Positions 38,354 to 46,881 of a DNA stretch of 64,000 bases are shown piece by piece. The notes beneath the pieces were generated by a model that saw only the letters and a program-made list of their open reading frames with translations, was not told where the DNA came from and ran no database searches. The stretch's first letter is position 1. Every line of letters starts with the position of its first letter. The stretch spans positions 1,307,001 through 1,371,000 of the forward strand of contig NZ_CP032548.1 in the NCBI RefSeq assembly GCF_003867015.1. The letters are read 5' to 3'. Both the position numbers and the translations under genes were made by a program. This stretch comes from Tenacibaculum singaporense (lineage in GTDB: Bacteria; Bacteroidota; Bacteroidia; Flavobacteriales; Flavobacteriaceae).

Positions 38354-39618
38354 TGTTAAAAAGCATAAAGTGTAATCTTTGTATATTGTTAATGTTACTT
38401 GTTTGCTCTGTTTTTTCACAGCAAAAAATATTTCAAGGTAATCCAGACACAGCTTTTGAAAAAGCAAGAGAAATGGCTTTTAACAAACAGCGAAAGGAAG
38501 CGCAAGATGCCTTACGGTTTATCTTAACAAAGTATCCAAATTACTTAGATGTACGATCTTTTTTAGCAAGTACTTATTCTTGGGATGGAAACTATAAAGA
38601 AGCTAGAAAAGAATTTGAATATGTGTTGGAAAAAGATCCTAAAAGAAAAAATGATTGGATAGCGGCTATTAAAAACGAACTGTATGCCTCATTACCTTAT
38701 AAAGCAAACGATTTAGTAAAAAAGGCACTGTCATACTTTCCAGACGATACAGATTTACTATATCTCAAGGCAAAGTCGGAAGAAAAATTAAAAAATCCAG
38801 AAGAAGCTTTAATAACACTAGATAAGATAATTAGTATTGATGCTAACAATTCTGAAGCAATTTCTTATAAAGAAAGCTTAACTAATACATTGCGTTTTAA
38901 TAGTGTTGGGTTGAGTTATTCAACGGTTTTATACCATAAAAATGAAAGAGATGCATCTCACTTCAGTACATTTAATTATACAAGACAAACAAAGTATGGT
39001 AGTATTATAGCTAAAATAAACTACTCAAGACGTTTTGATACTGATAACATACAATATGAAGTAGATTTATACCCAAGAATAACAGACGGTTTATACGCAT
39101 ACGTGAGTGCAGGCTTTTCAAACTCTAGTTTATTTCCAAAGGTGCGTTATGGAGCAGAATTGTATAAGTCGCTACCACTTGGCTTAGAAGTTTCTTTAGG
39201 TTTTAGAGGCTTGAAGTTTGATGAAACAACGATTATTTATACAGGATCTGTAGGTTGGTATACAGGGAATAGTTATTGGTCGTTACGACCTTATTTTACT
39301 CCTAACGATAATGGTACAAGTAAGTCAGTTACGCTAGCGTACCGTAGATATTATAGTGATGCAGACAATTACTTTGGTGTTGCAATAGGAGTAGGGTTTT
39401 CACCAGAAATAGATAGATTTCCTGTAAATACAGAACAAACGGTAGTTTTTGATTTAAAAACACAAAAAATAAGCGGTGAATATGCATTTACCTCTTCCAA
39501 TAAAAAGCACGCATGGAGAACCTCAGTAAATATTTTACGTGAAGAAAAAAGCTTTGATAGAGGAGAATACTTTTTGTTATACACCTTGGGAATATCTTAC
39601 GATTTAAGGTTTAGGTAG
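38350..39618 (+). CDS. TPR protein with YaiO-family outer-membrane barrel
   Basis: A 422-residue secreted protein. A signal peptide (CILLMLLVCSVFSQQ) is followed by TPR repeats (about 30-170; FLASTYSWDGNYKEARKEFE), then a beta-barrel of the YaiO type (alternating aromatic strands to the C-terminal YTLGISYDLRFR). TPR plus barrel is the logic of polysaccharide exporters such as PgaA and BcsC. It overlaps the sulfatase-fold gene by 4 bases, so translation is coupled. Confidence 0.88.
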   Translation: MMLKSIKCNLCILLMLLVCSVFSQQKIFQGNPDTAFEKAREMAFNKQRKEAQDALRFILTKYPNYLDVRSFLASTYSWDGNYKEARKEFEYVLEKDPKRKNDWIAAIKNELYASLPYKANDLVKKALSYFPDDTDLLYLKAKSEEKLKNPEEALITLDKIISIDANNSEAISYKESLTNTLRFNSVGLSYSTVLYHKNERDASHFSTFNYTRQTKYGSIIAKINYSRRFDTDNIQYEVDLYPRITDGLYAYVSAGFSNSSLFPKVRYGAELYKSLPLGLEVSLGFRGLKFDETTIIYTGSVGWYTGNSYWSLRPYFTPNDNGTSKSVTLAYRRYYSDADNYFGVAIGVGFSPEIDRFPVNTEQTVVFDLKTQKISGEYAFTSSNKKHAWRTSVNILREEKSFDRGEYFLLYTLGISYDLRFR

Positions 39619-39636
39619 GAGTCGCATTTAGTAAAA

Positions 39637-40529
39637 TTAAACAAATTTTCGATTGTAGCTTTTACCCAGTTTTACTGCATATTCAATTACATTTTTAATG
39701 ATTTTTCTATTGTCATTTTTACGCCAATTGATATATAACTCAGTATTTTCTGGTAATGTGATAAAACGAAGGTTGGTGTTTAAAGAAAATTGATATGAAT
39801 AAGGCAAAATAGAAATACCTAAACCTCTACCAATTAAATTTAAAATCATGCTTCCAAAATCAGATTCAATATGAGTTTGAGGTTCAAAGCCGTAAGTGTT
39901 AAATATATTGCGTAGCAATGAGGAAAAATAGGTGGTATGATGTAAACCTGAAAGAATAAATTTTTCGTCTTTTACATCTCTTAAATCTACAAAAGAATCT
40001 TCTGTAACCCAATGATCTTTCGGAACCACAAGGCAAACGGGTTCAGCATACAATCTTTCAATAAAATAGAAGTATTTAAAACTTTATTTCTACTAAAAGC
40101 AACGTCTATTTGATAACTAGAAAGAAGTTTTTCAAGTGTTATATCAGTAGGCTCCATAAGTTCTATTTTTAAATCAGGTTTCTCTTCTGAAAATATTTTG
40201 AGTAACTCTGGTAAATAGTTGTATGAGATAGAGCCAGGATAAGCAATACTAACAAGTCCGGAAGAACCTTCATCTATTTTTTTAGCATGCTGATGTGTGC
40301 GATCAAATTCGTCTAGTAAAACGTCCCACTTTTTCTTAAGGAATACACCAGCCTCGGTAAGTTTTACATTTCTTTTATCTCGTTCAAATAAAGTGACACC
40401 CAATTCTTCTTCTAAAGATTGAATTTGTCTACTCAACGATGATTGAGAAGTATAAACTTTCTCTGCTGTTTTCCAGAAATGTAGTTCTTCTGCTAGCGTT
40501 AAAAAATATCGAATTTGTTGAAATGTCAT
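39637..40529 (-). pseudogene. LysR-family regulator, frameshifted
   Basis: Residues 1-180 from 40529 give a normal LysR N-terminus (helix-turn-helix FWKTAEKVYTSQSSLSRQIQ; SLEEELGVTLFERDKRNVKL) and half of the effector domain. After ILLKD the frame is lost. The rest of the domain (LYAEPVCLVVPKDHW to the end at 39637) is in another frame from about 40055, consistent with one missing base around 40050-40065. It faces the lysE-type exporter it would be expected to control. A sequencing error cannot be excluded. Confidence 0.8.
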
Positions 40530-40638
40530 TTTAATGCGTTTTTTGCATTAATTGATCAAAAATAAGTATTTTTTAATAAAGAGAACCGCAGTTGCTTTGC
40601 ATAAAAAAACTTTGTAATCATTTTTAAAAAGTAAAGAA

Positions 40639-41262
40639 ATGGGAATTGAGAATTTTATTGCATTTTTAGTAGCAACTATTCTTTTTGTGTTAACACCAGG
40701 AATAGAAACTGTTTTTTTAATTAACAAGTCAATTAGTCAAGGGCGAAAGTCTGGTGTGTATACTAGTTTTGGCTTAAATACTGGAGCTTTAGTACATACG
40801 TTATTTGGAGCTTTGGGGCTGTCAATCATGGTAGCCAAATCAGCTTTGTTTTTTGCATTGATTAAATATTTAGGAGCGGCTTATTTAATTTATTTAGGGG
40901 TAGTAAAAGTGATGTCACAAAAAGGATTGATCACAGAAACAAATGAAGAGCAAAAGAAAAATTCAGCAAAAAGTAACTTTACATCGGGGTTTATTACAAA
41001 TATATTAAACCCGAAAGTTGCATTATTCTTTATAGCGTTCTTTCCGCAGTTTATAAGTCCAAAAGAAATAGAAAATCCAGTTCCTTTTATAATAATGGGA
41101 GTTATTTATGCGGTAATGACTACTATTTGGTACTTGATTTTAACATCGTTTGCGGGATCGTTTTCAACGAAAATAAAAGAGAATGAAAAAATAGGTATAA
41201 GACTGAATAAAGTATCAGGAGCAATATTTGTATTGATGGGATTACAAATAGCGTTTATGTAA
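40639..41262 (+). CDS. LysE/RhtB-family amino-acid exporter
   Basis: A 207-residue inner-membrane protein with about six helices and the family motif FVLTPGIETVFLINKSISQG plus GAAYLIYLGVVKVM and NPKVALFFIAFFPQF. It exports an amino acid or derivative that cannot be specified. It is divergent from the broken LysR gene, the usual regulator arrangement. Confidence 0.93.
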   Translation: MGIENFIAFLVATILFVLTPGIETVFLINKSISQGRKSGVYTSFGLNTGALVHTLFGALGLSIMVAKSALFFALIKYLGAAYLIYLGVVKVMSQKGLITETNEEQKKNSAKSNFTSGFITNILNPKVALFFIAFFPQFISPKEIENPVPFIIMGVIYAVMTTIWYLILTSFAGSFSTKIKENEKIGIRLNKVSGAIFVLMGLQIAFM

Positions 41263-41282
41263 TAGTAAATAATGCTTAAAAG

Positions 41283-41311
41283 AAAAAACCTGAGTTATAA
41301 CTCAGGTTTTT
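41283..41311. terminator. Bidirectional terminator
   Basis: AAAAACCTGAGTT / AACTCAGGTTTTT forms a perfect stem between lysE and the converging gene at 41316. Confidence 0.9.
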
Positions 41312-41315
41312 AAAT

Positions 41316-41747
41316 TTAGAATCGTACAGTTCTATTAGTTATGTTTTCATCGTATTTTTTGGCAAACTTTTTTAAGTTCTTAGAATTAATATTACCTTCA
41401 TTGTCTAAAACATTATTTTCAAGCAAAAGCTTTATCATGTATTTCCAACCTCTATTGCTTACTCTGCTTGATTCAACCCATATCTCATCTTTGGTAAAAA
41501 ACATTTTTTTGTAATCATCGTCAAGATAGCTATGAGTACCGCTGTTTTCTTGAAACATATTAACAATTTCATCTTTGCTGTCTAAAGAATATAAAATTAG
41601 TTCAGTTCCTAGTCCTCTTTTTTCATAGTTTAAAATTTCTTTTCCATCTACTAATACTTTTCCTTTTTTTAATTTTATTTTTTGAGAAAACCCCAAAGAA
41701 GATATTAGAATAGTAAAAGCAATTGATAATAAAAGTTTCTTGTTCAT
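41316..41747 (-). CDS. Hypothetical secreted protein
   Basis: A 143-residue protein with a signal peptide (LLSIAFTILISSLGFSQ). The mature part starts with IKLKKGKVLVDGKEILNYEK, a beta-hairpin style seen in many Bacteroidota periplasmic proteins. No domain recognised. Confidence 0.65.
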   Translation of the reverse strand: MNKKLLLSIAFTILISSLGFSQKIKLKKGKVLVDGKEILNYEKRGLGTELILYSLDSKDEIVNMFQENSGTHSYLDDDYKKMFFTKDEIWVESSRVSNRGWKYMIKLLLENNVLDNEGNINSKNLKKFAKKYDENITNRTVRF

Positions 41748-41809
41748 AATGGTAATTTAATTTGTTTAATAAAGGGAATAAAAATAGCTTTTCTTTATGA
41801 AAAGAAACA

Positions 41810-42325
41810 TTAAATGTGAGTTAATTTAGTTACGATTTCTTTATGCTTAGGGAATAACAGTATAAGCTCTTCTCTCTTAGGTAATACAAAATCATGAAAG
41901 TCAAAGCCAGGAGCTACTGTACAACCAGTAAAAGCATAGGAGTTTTCGTCAACAACTTCAGCAGCAAACCAATAACCAGCAGGAACAACAAATTGAGGTT
42001 GTTCATCATTTTCTATATCATTTCCTATTAGAACAAAAGAATAATCTCCTTTAGGAGAAATCATGTGTAGTTTTAGGGAATTTCCTTTATAAAAATGCCA
42101 TATTTCATCTTGATTAATCTTATGAAAGGCAGAGAATTTTTCAGAAGTTAGTAAAAAGTATATACACGTACTATAATTTCTATCTCCTATAAAATTTGAA
42201 TTCAGTTGTTCATTTTTAATGATTCCATTACTTCTGTAGGTTTCTTTATAAAAGCCTCCTTCAGGATGTTCTGTTAAATCAAATTTTTTAATTATTTGTT
42301 GTGCTGTCATCTTCTTTATGTTCAT
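41810..42325 (-). CDS. DUF985 cupin-domain protein
   Basis: A 171-residue cupin recognised from LTEHPEGGFYKETYRS, CIYFLLTSEKFSAFHKINQD and EIWHFYKGNSLKLHMIS. Members are small-molecule-binding proteins of unknown reaction. An inner start at 42310 (MTAQQIIKKFDL) fits the family better than the annotated one and reduces overlap with the small gene upstream. Confidence 0.88.
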   Translation of the reverse strand: MNIKKMTAQQIIKKFDLTEHPEGGFYKETYRSNGIIKNEQLNSNFIGDRNYSTCIYFLLTSEKFSAFHKINQDEIWHFYKGNSLKLHMISPKGDYSFVLIGNDIENDEQPQFVVPAGYWFAAEVVDENSYAFTGCTVAPGFDFHDFVLPKREELILLFPKHKEIVTKLTHI

Positions 42326-42461
42326 TCGCTTTTTTAATAATGGCTTTTAAACGTTCTTTGGTACGTTGCTTTTCCAAACGAAGTTTATTCTCCTTTTGCT
42401 TCATTAAGCGCGTATGTTTCGCTTTGTTTACCGTATTTTTTGCTTTCCCTTTTTTAGGCAT
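42288..42461 (-). CDS. Small basic protein (57 aa)
   Basis: An ATG at 42461 opens a 57-residue, strongly basic and helical frame, MPKKGKAKNTVNKAKHTRLM then KQKENKLRLEKQRTKERLKA, ending TTNN at 42288. It overlaps the start of the DUF985 gene and starts 1 base before the YciI-like gene ends. The composition suggests a nucleic-acid or ribosome-binding microprotein; similar short genes occur in Flavobacteriaceae as far as I recall. Confidence 0.65.
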   Translation of the reverse strand: MPKKGKAKNTVNKAKHTRLMKQKENKLRLEKQRTKERLKAIIKKANEHKEDDSTTNN

Positions 42462-42462
42462 T

Positions 42463-42918
42463 TTAAGGATTGATTTTCCAGATTTTATCTGCAGCTTTTA
42501 AATATTCAGACAATGCAGCCGAACCATACCAGTTGTATAAGTCTACATCTAAATATTTTGCTTTTACAGCAGGGTCTGTTTTAATTAGTTCTTTGGCTTC
42601 TTCTATGGTTTTTACATTAAAGATAAACAAGCCTCTAAACGAATTTTCATTTTTACCAAAAGGTCCAGCAACAATGAGTTTTTGCTCTTTAACTAATCTA
42701 TTGATGTTATTTAAATGTCCCCTAAAAGCTTTGTTTTTCTCTTCTTTGTTTTTAGATGTGTTGCTACCTGTCTTTAAAATGGCAAAGACATAACCTTTCA
42801 TTCCGTAGTTGTCTGCACCTAATTCTTTTGCTAGTTCAGCATCGTAATTAGGATTGCTGTTTTGAGCATTTATTGAGGTAGACAACAATGCTATTATGAG
42901 TATTAAAAAAGGTTTCAT
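42463..42918 (-). CDS. YciI-like protein with signal peptide
   Basis: A 151-residue protein with a signal peptide (ILIIALLSTSINAQ) and a YCII-related dimeric alpha-beta barrel (KGYVFAILKTG; HLNNINRLVKEQKLIVAGPF; RGLFIFNVKTIEEAKELI). The function of secreted members is not known. It stands between the small basic protein and the symporter, all on one strand. Confidence 0.85.
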   Translation of the reverse strand: MKPFLILIIALLSTSINAQNSNPNYDAELAKELGADNYGMKGYVFAILKTGSNTSKNKEEKNKAFRGHLNNINRLVKEQKLIVAGPFGKNENSFRGLFIFNVKTIEEAKELIKTDPAVKAKYLDVDLYNWYGSAALSEYLKAADKIWKINP

Positions 42919-42938
42919 GCTATGTGAGATTTTGTAAA

Positions 42939-44384
42939 CTATAAATTTACGTGTTTTTTGTGTATAGTTAATAACCCTAAGAAAGTTAAGAATCCGTTTA
43001 ATATTAATACAAAGAATCCAAAGTCGAATCCGAGTTTTTCTTTACTGTAAAAACTAATGATATACGTTAATACTGGAGCTATCAAACAAATAATTGGAAC
43101 CAGTTTATCTTTTACATTCAGTTTGGTAAATAGTCCAAAAGTATATAAACCTAATAAGGGACCATAAGTATAGCCTGCAAATTGAAATATTTTAGCAATT
43201 ACACTTTCATTAGCAATAAAATATTTAAAAATCAAGATGGTTGCTACTAAGATAAATGAGAATAACACGTGGATTTTCTTTCGTGTTTTTTCTTTTTCTT
43301 GTTCGTTATCTTTTTTATCAATCTCTAAAATATCAATACTAAAAGAGGTTGTTAATGAGGTTAAGGCACTATCTGCACTAGAATAAGCCGCAGCAATTAA
43401 ACCTAATAAAAAGAATAAAGCCGTAGCAATTCCTAAATCACCACTCATGGCAATGGTAGGAAATAAGTTGTCTTTATGAGCGTCTAAACCATTAGCAGTA
43501 GCATAATCTGTTAATAAAACTCCTAAAGCTAAAAAGAAAAAGTTTACAATGACTAGCACTATGGTAAACCAAAACATGTTTTTTTGAGCATCTTTTAAGT
43601 TACGGCAAGTGAGATTTTTTTGCATCATGTCTTGATCTAACCCCGTCATTACTATGGCAATAAAAGCTCCAGAAAAGAACTGTTTCCAAAAATAATTTCC
43701 TGCTTTTACATCGTCGAAAAAGAAGGTTTTAGATAAACTATTATCAGCAACGTAGGTAAATAGATTGTCTATATGCATCGCATCTTTTATCATTACAATA
43801 CATACGCCAACTGCAATTAGCATAAAGAGTGTTTGTAAAGTATCTGTCCATACAATCGTTTTAATTCCTCCTTTAAAAGTGTATACCCAAATAAGTAAAA
43901 TAGTAATGGTAACGGTTACCCAAAAAGGTATTCCATACGCATCAAACAAGATTAATTGTAAAACATTTGCTACTAAAAACAATCGGAAAGCTGCACCAAC
44001 AGTTCTAGAAAGTAAGAAAAAAGAAGCACCCGTTTTGTATGAATATCTACCAAAGCGACCTTCTAAATAGGTGTAAATAGAGGTTAAATTTAATCGGTAA
44101 TAGAGTGGAAGTAAAACGAGTCCAATTACAGCGTATCCCAACACATATCCTAACACCATTTGCATATAACTCATTTTATCGCCTTCAACCCACCCAGGGA
44201 CTGAAATAAAGGTGACTCCCGAAAGTGAAGCCCCAATCATTCCAAAGGCAACTAAGTACCAAGGAGAGGAATTGTTTGCTTTAAAAAATGTGGCGTTGTT
44301 TGCTGATTTACCAGTGATGTATGAAATAAGAATTAATACACCAAAATAAGCTAGAATAAGGAGTAATATATGTAGTGGCTGCAT
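42939..44384 (-). CDS. Sodium:solute symporter (SSS family)
   Basis: A 481-residue inner-membrane transporter with about 13 helices. The SSS signature lies in GASLSGVTFISVPGWVEG and in GLDQDMMQKNLTCRNLKDAQ, a conserved loop of the SLC5-like group. It imports an organic solute with Na+; the solute is unknown, with no catabolic gene beside it. Confidence 0.92.
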   Translation of the reverse strand: MQPLHILLLILAYFGVLILISYITGKSANNATFFKANNSSPWYLVAFGMIGASLSGVTFISVPGWVEGDKMSYMQMVLGYVLGYAVIGLVLLPLYYRLNLTSIYTYLEGRFGRYSYKTGASFFLLSRTVGAAFRLFLVANVLQLILFDAYGIPFWVTVTITILLIWVYTFKGGIKTIVWTDTLQTLFMLIAVGVCIVMIKDAMHIDNLFTYVADNSLSKTFFFDDVKAGNYFWKQFFSGAFIAIVMTGLDQDMMQKNLTCRNLKDAQKNMFWFTIVLVIVNFFFLALGVLLTDYATANGLDAHKDNLFPTIAMSGDLGIATALFFLLGLIAAAYSSADSALTSLTTSFSIDILEIDKKDNEQEKEKTRKKIHVLFSFILVATILIFKYFIANESVIAKIFQFAGYTYGPLLGLYTFGLFTKLNVKDKLVPIICLIAPVLTYIISFYSKEKLGFDFGFFVLILNGFLTFLGLLTIHKKHVNL

Positions 44385-44387
44385 ACT

Positions 44388-44462
44388 GTTAATTACGAAT
44401 TATAAATTACGAATGTACTAATTTAGTTTTTAGCTTGTACAAATTCATAATTCGTAATTAAC
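44388..44462. repeat. Long inverted repeat between symporter and nitroreductase genes
   Basis: GTTAATTACGAATTAT at 44388 and its exact complement at 44447-44462 form a 16-bp perfect stem. The inner flanks extend the pairing imperfectly to GTAC on both sides. The left arm contains the near-duplicate AATTACGAAT twice. No gene fits inside. It looks like a palindromic intergenic element; a search for more copies in the genome would show whether it is mobile. Confidence 0.75.
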
Positions 44463-44472
44463 AATTGCAAAA

Positions 44473-45102
44473 TTAGAGTTCTATAACCACTTCTTCGGTT
44501 TTTCTGCGAACTTTTTTTAAGTCTTTCATATAATCGTCATCTGCTCTAAAACCAACAGGTAGCACTAAAACAGATTGTAAATTATACTTGTCTAAATCTA
44601 AAATCTCGTTATATTTTTCAGGAACAAAGCCTTCCATAGGGCATGAGTCTATTTTTTCATTTGCAGCTACAGTCATTAGGTTTCCTAAGGCAATGTATGC
44701 TTGATTTTTCATCCATTGAAATAATACTTCTGGAGATTTATTATCAATGTCGTTTGTTAAGAATTCTTTAAACGGATTTAAAATTTCGTCTGGTGTATTT
44801 CGGATGTCCTTTACTAGTTTAAAATAGTTTTCTACATGCTCCGAGGTTAACTCTTTTGGAATACATAAAACTAACAAATGTGACGCTTGAGCAACTTGAT
44901 GTTGATTCCAAGAATGTACAACTAATTGTTGTTGTAAATCTTTATTTTTAATTACCACCATTTTTACAGGTTGCAAACCGTAAGAAGTAGCGGTTAAGTT
45001 GAATGCTTCTTTTAAAATATTTATTTGTTCTTCGGAAAGAAATTTATGTTCGTCAAATTTTTTAACAGCATAGCGCCATTGTAAATTTTCAATACTATTC
45101 AT
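44473..45102 (-). CDS. NAD(P)H-dependent nitroreductase-family oxidoreductase
   Basis: A 209-residue FMN protein of the NfsB/FRase I type: N-terminal LQWRYAVKKFDEHKFLSEEQ, dimer-interface TATSYGLQPVKMVVI, C-terminal VLPVGFRADDDYMKDLKKVR. Members reduce nitro-aromatics, quinones or flavins; the natural substrate is unclear. Confidence 0.93.
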   Translation of the reverse strand: MNSIENLQWRYAVKKFDEHKFLSEEQINILKEAFNLTATSYGLQPVKMVVIKNKDLQQQLVVHSWNQHQVAQASHLLVLCIPKELTSEHVENYFKLVKDIRNTPDEILNPFKEFLTNDIDNKSPEVLFQWMKNQAYIALGNLMTVAANEKIDSCPMEGFVPEKYNEILDLDKYNLQSVLVLPVGFRADDDYMKDLKKVRRKTEEVVIEL

Positions 45103-45284
45103 GTGGTTTAATTTTACTCGATAATTGAGGGTTAAAATATTTCAAGATTTAGCTTATTGATTTCTACAAGATAAATTCCTTGACAAAAATAGAGGAATAA
45201 AAAGTTGCCTAAAAATACTTTGAATAATTAATATTGATAGTATCATAGAAATATTTTGTACATTGAAAGTGAAAAAGAAAGCAT

Positions 45285-46556
45285 ATGAAAGAAGAATTTT
45301 TACACTTTTTGTGGCAATACAAATTATTTAACAAATCAAACTTAACATCCGTAAAAGGAGGAATCATTGAAGTTCTAGATTCAGGAAGTTATAATACGAA
45401 TTCAGGACCAGATTTTTTAAACTCAAAATTGAAGATTGATGATCAGTTATGGGTAGGAAATGTTGAAATTCACATAAAATCATCAGATTGGTATGTACAT
45501 CATCATGAAAAGGACAAGAATTACGATGCAGTTATTTTACACGTCGTATGGGAGCATGATACAAACGTGTTTATGAAAAATAACCATCCATTACCAACGG
45601 TAGAATTACAAAGATTTGTTCAAGAAGATGTATTGGAAAATTATCAGAAATTGTTTTCAAAAGAGCAACGTTGGATCCCTTGCGAAAAGCAAATAACTGA
45701 AATAGACTCTTTTTTATTAAATAACTGGTTAGAGCGTTTGTTTTTTGAACGTTTAGAAAATAAATCGATTCTTATAAAAGAATTACTTCTACAATCAAAT
45801 AATGATTATGAAGCGGTGTTGTTTCAGTTATTAGTCAAAAATTTTGGATTGAAAGTAAATGGAGAAGCTTTTTTAGAGTTAGCGAAGTCGTTTGAATTTT
45901 CTGTATTACGAAAAGTAAGATTTAACGAAGAACAATTGTCCGCATTATTGTTTGGTCAAGCAGGTTTTCTAGAAAATAAAATTGAGGATGGTTATTATTT
46001 AGAACTACAAAAAGAATATAAATACTTACAACATAAGTATCAATTAAAACCGTTAGCGAAACAGCGGTTTCAGTTTTTTAGAATGCGCCCTAATAACTTT
46101 CCTACAATTAGAATAGCTCAGTTAGTAGCGCTATACTTTAAACATCAGCATTTATTCTCTCAAACATTAGAAGCAATTCACTTAAAGGATTTTTATATGT
46201 TGTTTTCGGTGGAGGTGAATGACTTTTGGAAAACACATTATACTTTTGAAGCAGCATCAAAGAAATCGCCTAAAAAACTTACAAAATCATTTATTGATTT
46301 ACTTATTATCAATACGATTGTTCCTTTAAGGTTTGTGTATGAGCAAGAAAGAGGAGAGGTGAATGAAGAACAATTATTGCAATTAATACAGCAACTAAGA
46401 CCAGAGAAAAACTCAATTATTAATAAGTTTTCTGAATTAAAAATTGAAGCAAAAAATGCTTTTGAAACTCAAGCTTTGTTAGAGTTAAAAAATAATTATT
46501 GTATAAAGAAACGTTGTTTACAATGTGTAATAGGGAATAGTTTGTTAAAAGGTTAA
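45285..46556 (+). CDS. DUF2851 family protein
   Basis: A 423-residue cytosolic protein conserved in Bacteroidota. Recognised by the N-terminal FLHFLWQYKLFNKSNLTSV, GSYNTNSGPDFLNSKLKI and VGNVEIHIKSSDWYVHHHE, which resembles a nuclease-like core, and a C-terminal cysteine cluster CIKKRCLQC. The function is unknown; the GPDF..VGNVEIH pattern hints at a metal-dependent nuclease fold, which is inference only. Confidence 0.85.
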   Translation: MKEEFLHFLWQYKLFNKSNLTSVKGGIIEVLDSGSYNTNSGPDFLNSKLKIDDQLWVGNVEIHIKSSDWYVHHHEKDKNYDAVILHVVWEHDTNVFMKNNHPLPTVELQRFVQEDVLENYQKLFSKEQRWIPCEKQITEIDSFLLNNWLERLFFERLENKSILIKELLLQSNNDYEAVLFQLLVKNFGLKVNGEAFLELAKSFEFSVLRKVRFNEEQLSALLFGQAGFLENKIEDGYYLELQKEYKYLQHKYQLKPLAKQRFQFFRMRPNNFPTIRIAQLVALYFKHQHLFSQTLEAIHLKDFYMLFSVEVNDFWKTHYTFEAASKKSPKKLTKSFIDLLIINTIVPLRFVYEQERGEVNEEQLLQLIQQLRPEKNSIINKFSELKIEAKNAFETQALLELKNNYCIKKRCLQCVIGNSLLKG

Positions 46557-46825
46557 GATGTTTTGAGTTTTTTTATTTTATAATAATAGATATCGCCTTC
46601 TGGAAACCCAAGATTAGTAGCATTCTTAAATTCGATTATAATTGGAGAAAAAGGATTGTCCTTTTGGGGTTTAGGGTATAGATTCTCGATACAAAAATGC
46701 TTTACATCTTTTTCAGGCTGAGAGGATAATATTTTGTAAAAATATATATAATCACCTGAAGAGTCTTTTTGGCCACTTTCAACGACTTCAAAAGAAAAGT
46801 CATCATTATATTTTTTATAAGACAT
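46553..46825 (-). CDS. Hypothetical small protein
   Basis: A 90-residue soluble protein (DDFSFEVVESGQKDSSGDYI) of mixed alpha-beta composition. No family recognised. It overlaps the DUF2851 stop by 4 bases in convergent orientation and lies downstream of a terminator, so it probably has its own promoter. Confidence 0.55.
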   Translation of the reverse strand: MSYKKYNDDFSFEVVESGQKDSSGDYIYFYKILSSQPEKDVKHFCIENLYPKPQKDNPFSPIIIEFKNATNLGFPEGDIYYYKIKKLKTS

Positions 46826-46843
46826 ATAATAGTGAAAGAAAAG

Positions 46844-46870
46844 ATCCCAAACAAAGCTCTTGTTTGGGAT
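46844..46870 (-). terminator. Terminator after 2-oxo-acid dehydrogenase E1 gene
   Basis: ATCCCAAACAA pairs with TTGTTTGGGAT (11 bp). On the minus strand it is followed by CTTTTCTTTC. Confidence 0.75.
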
Positions 46871-46881
46871 ATATATTAATG

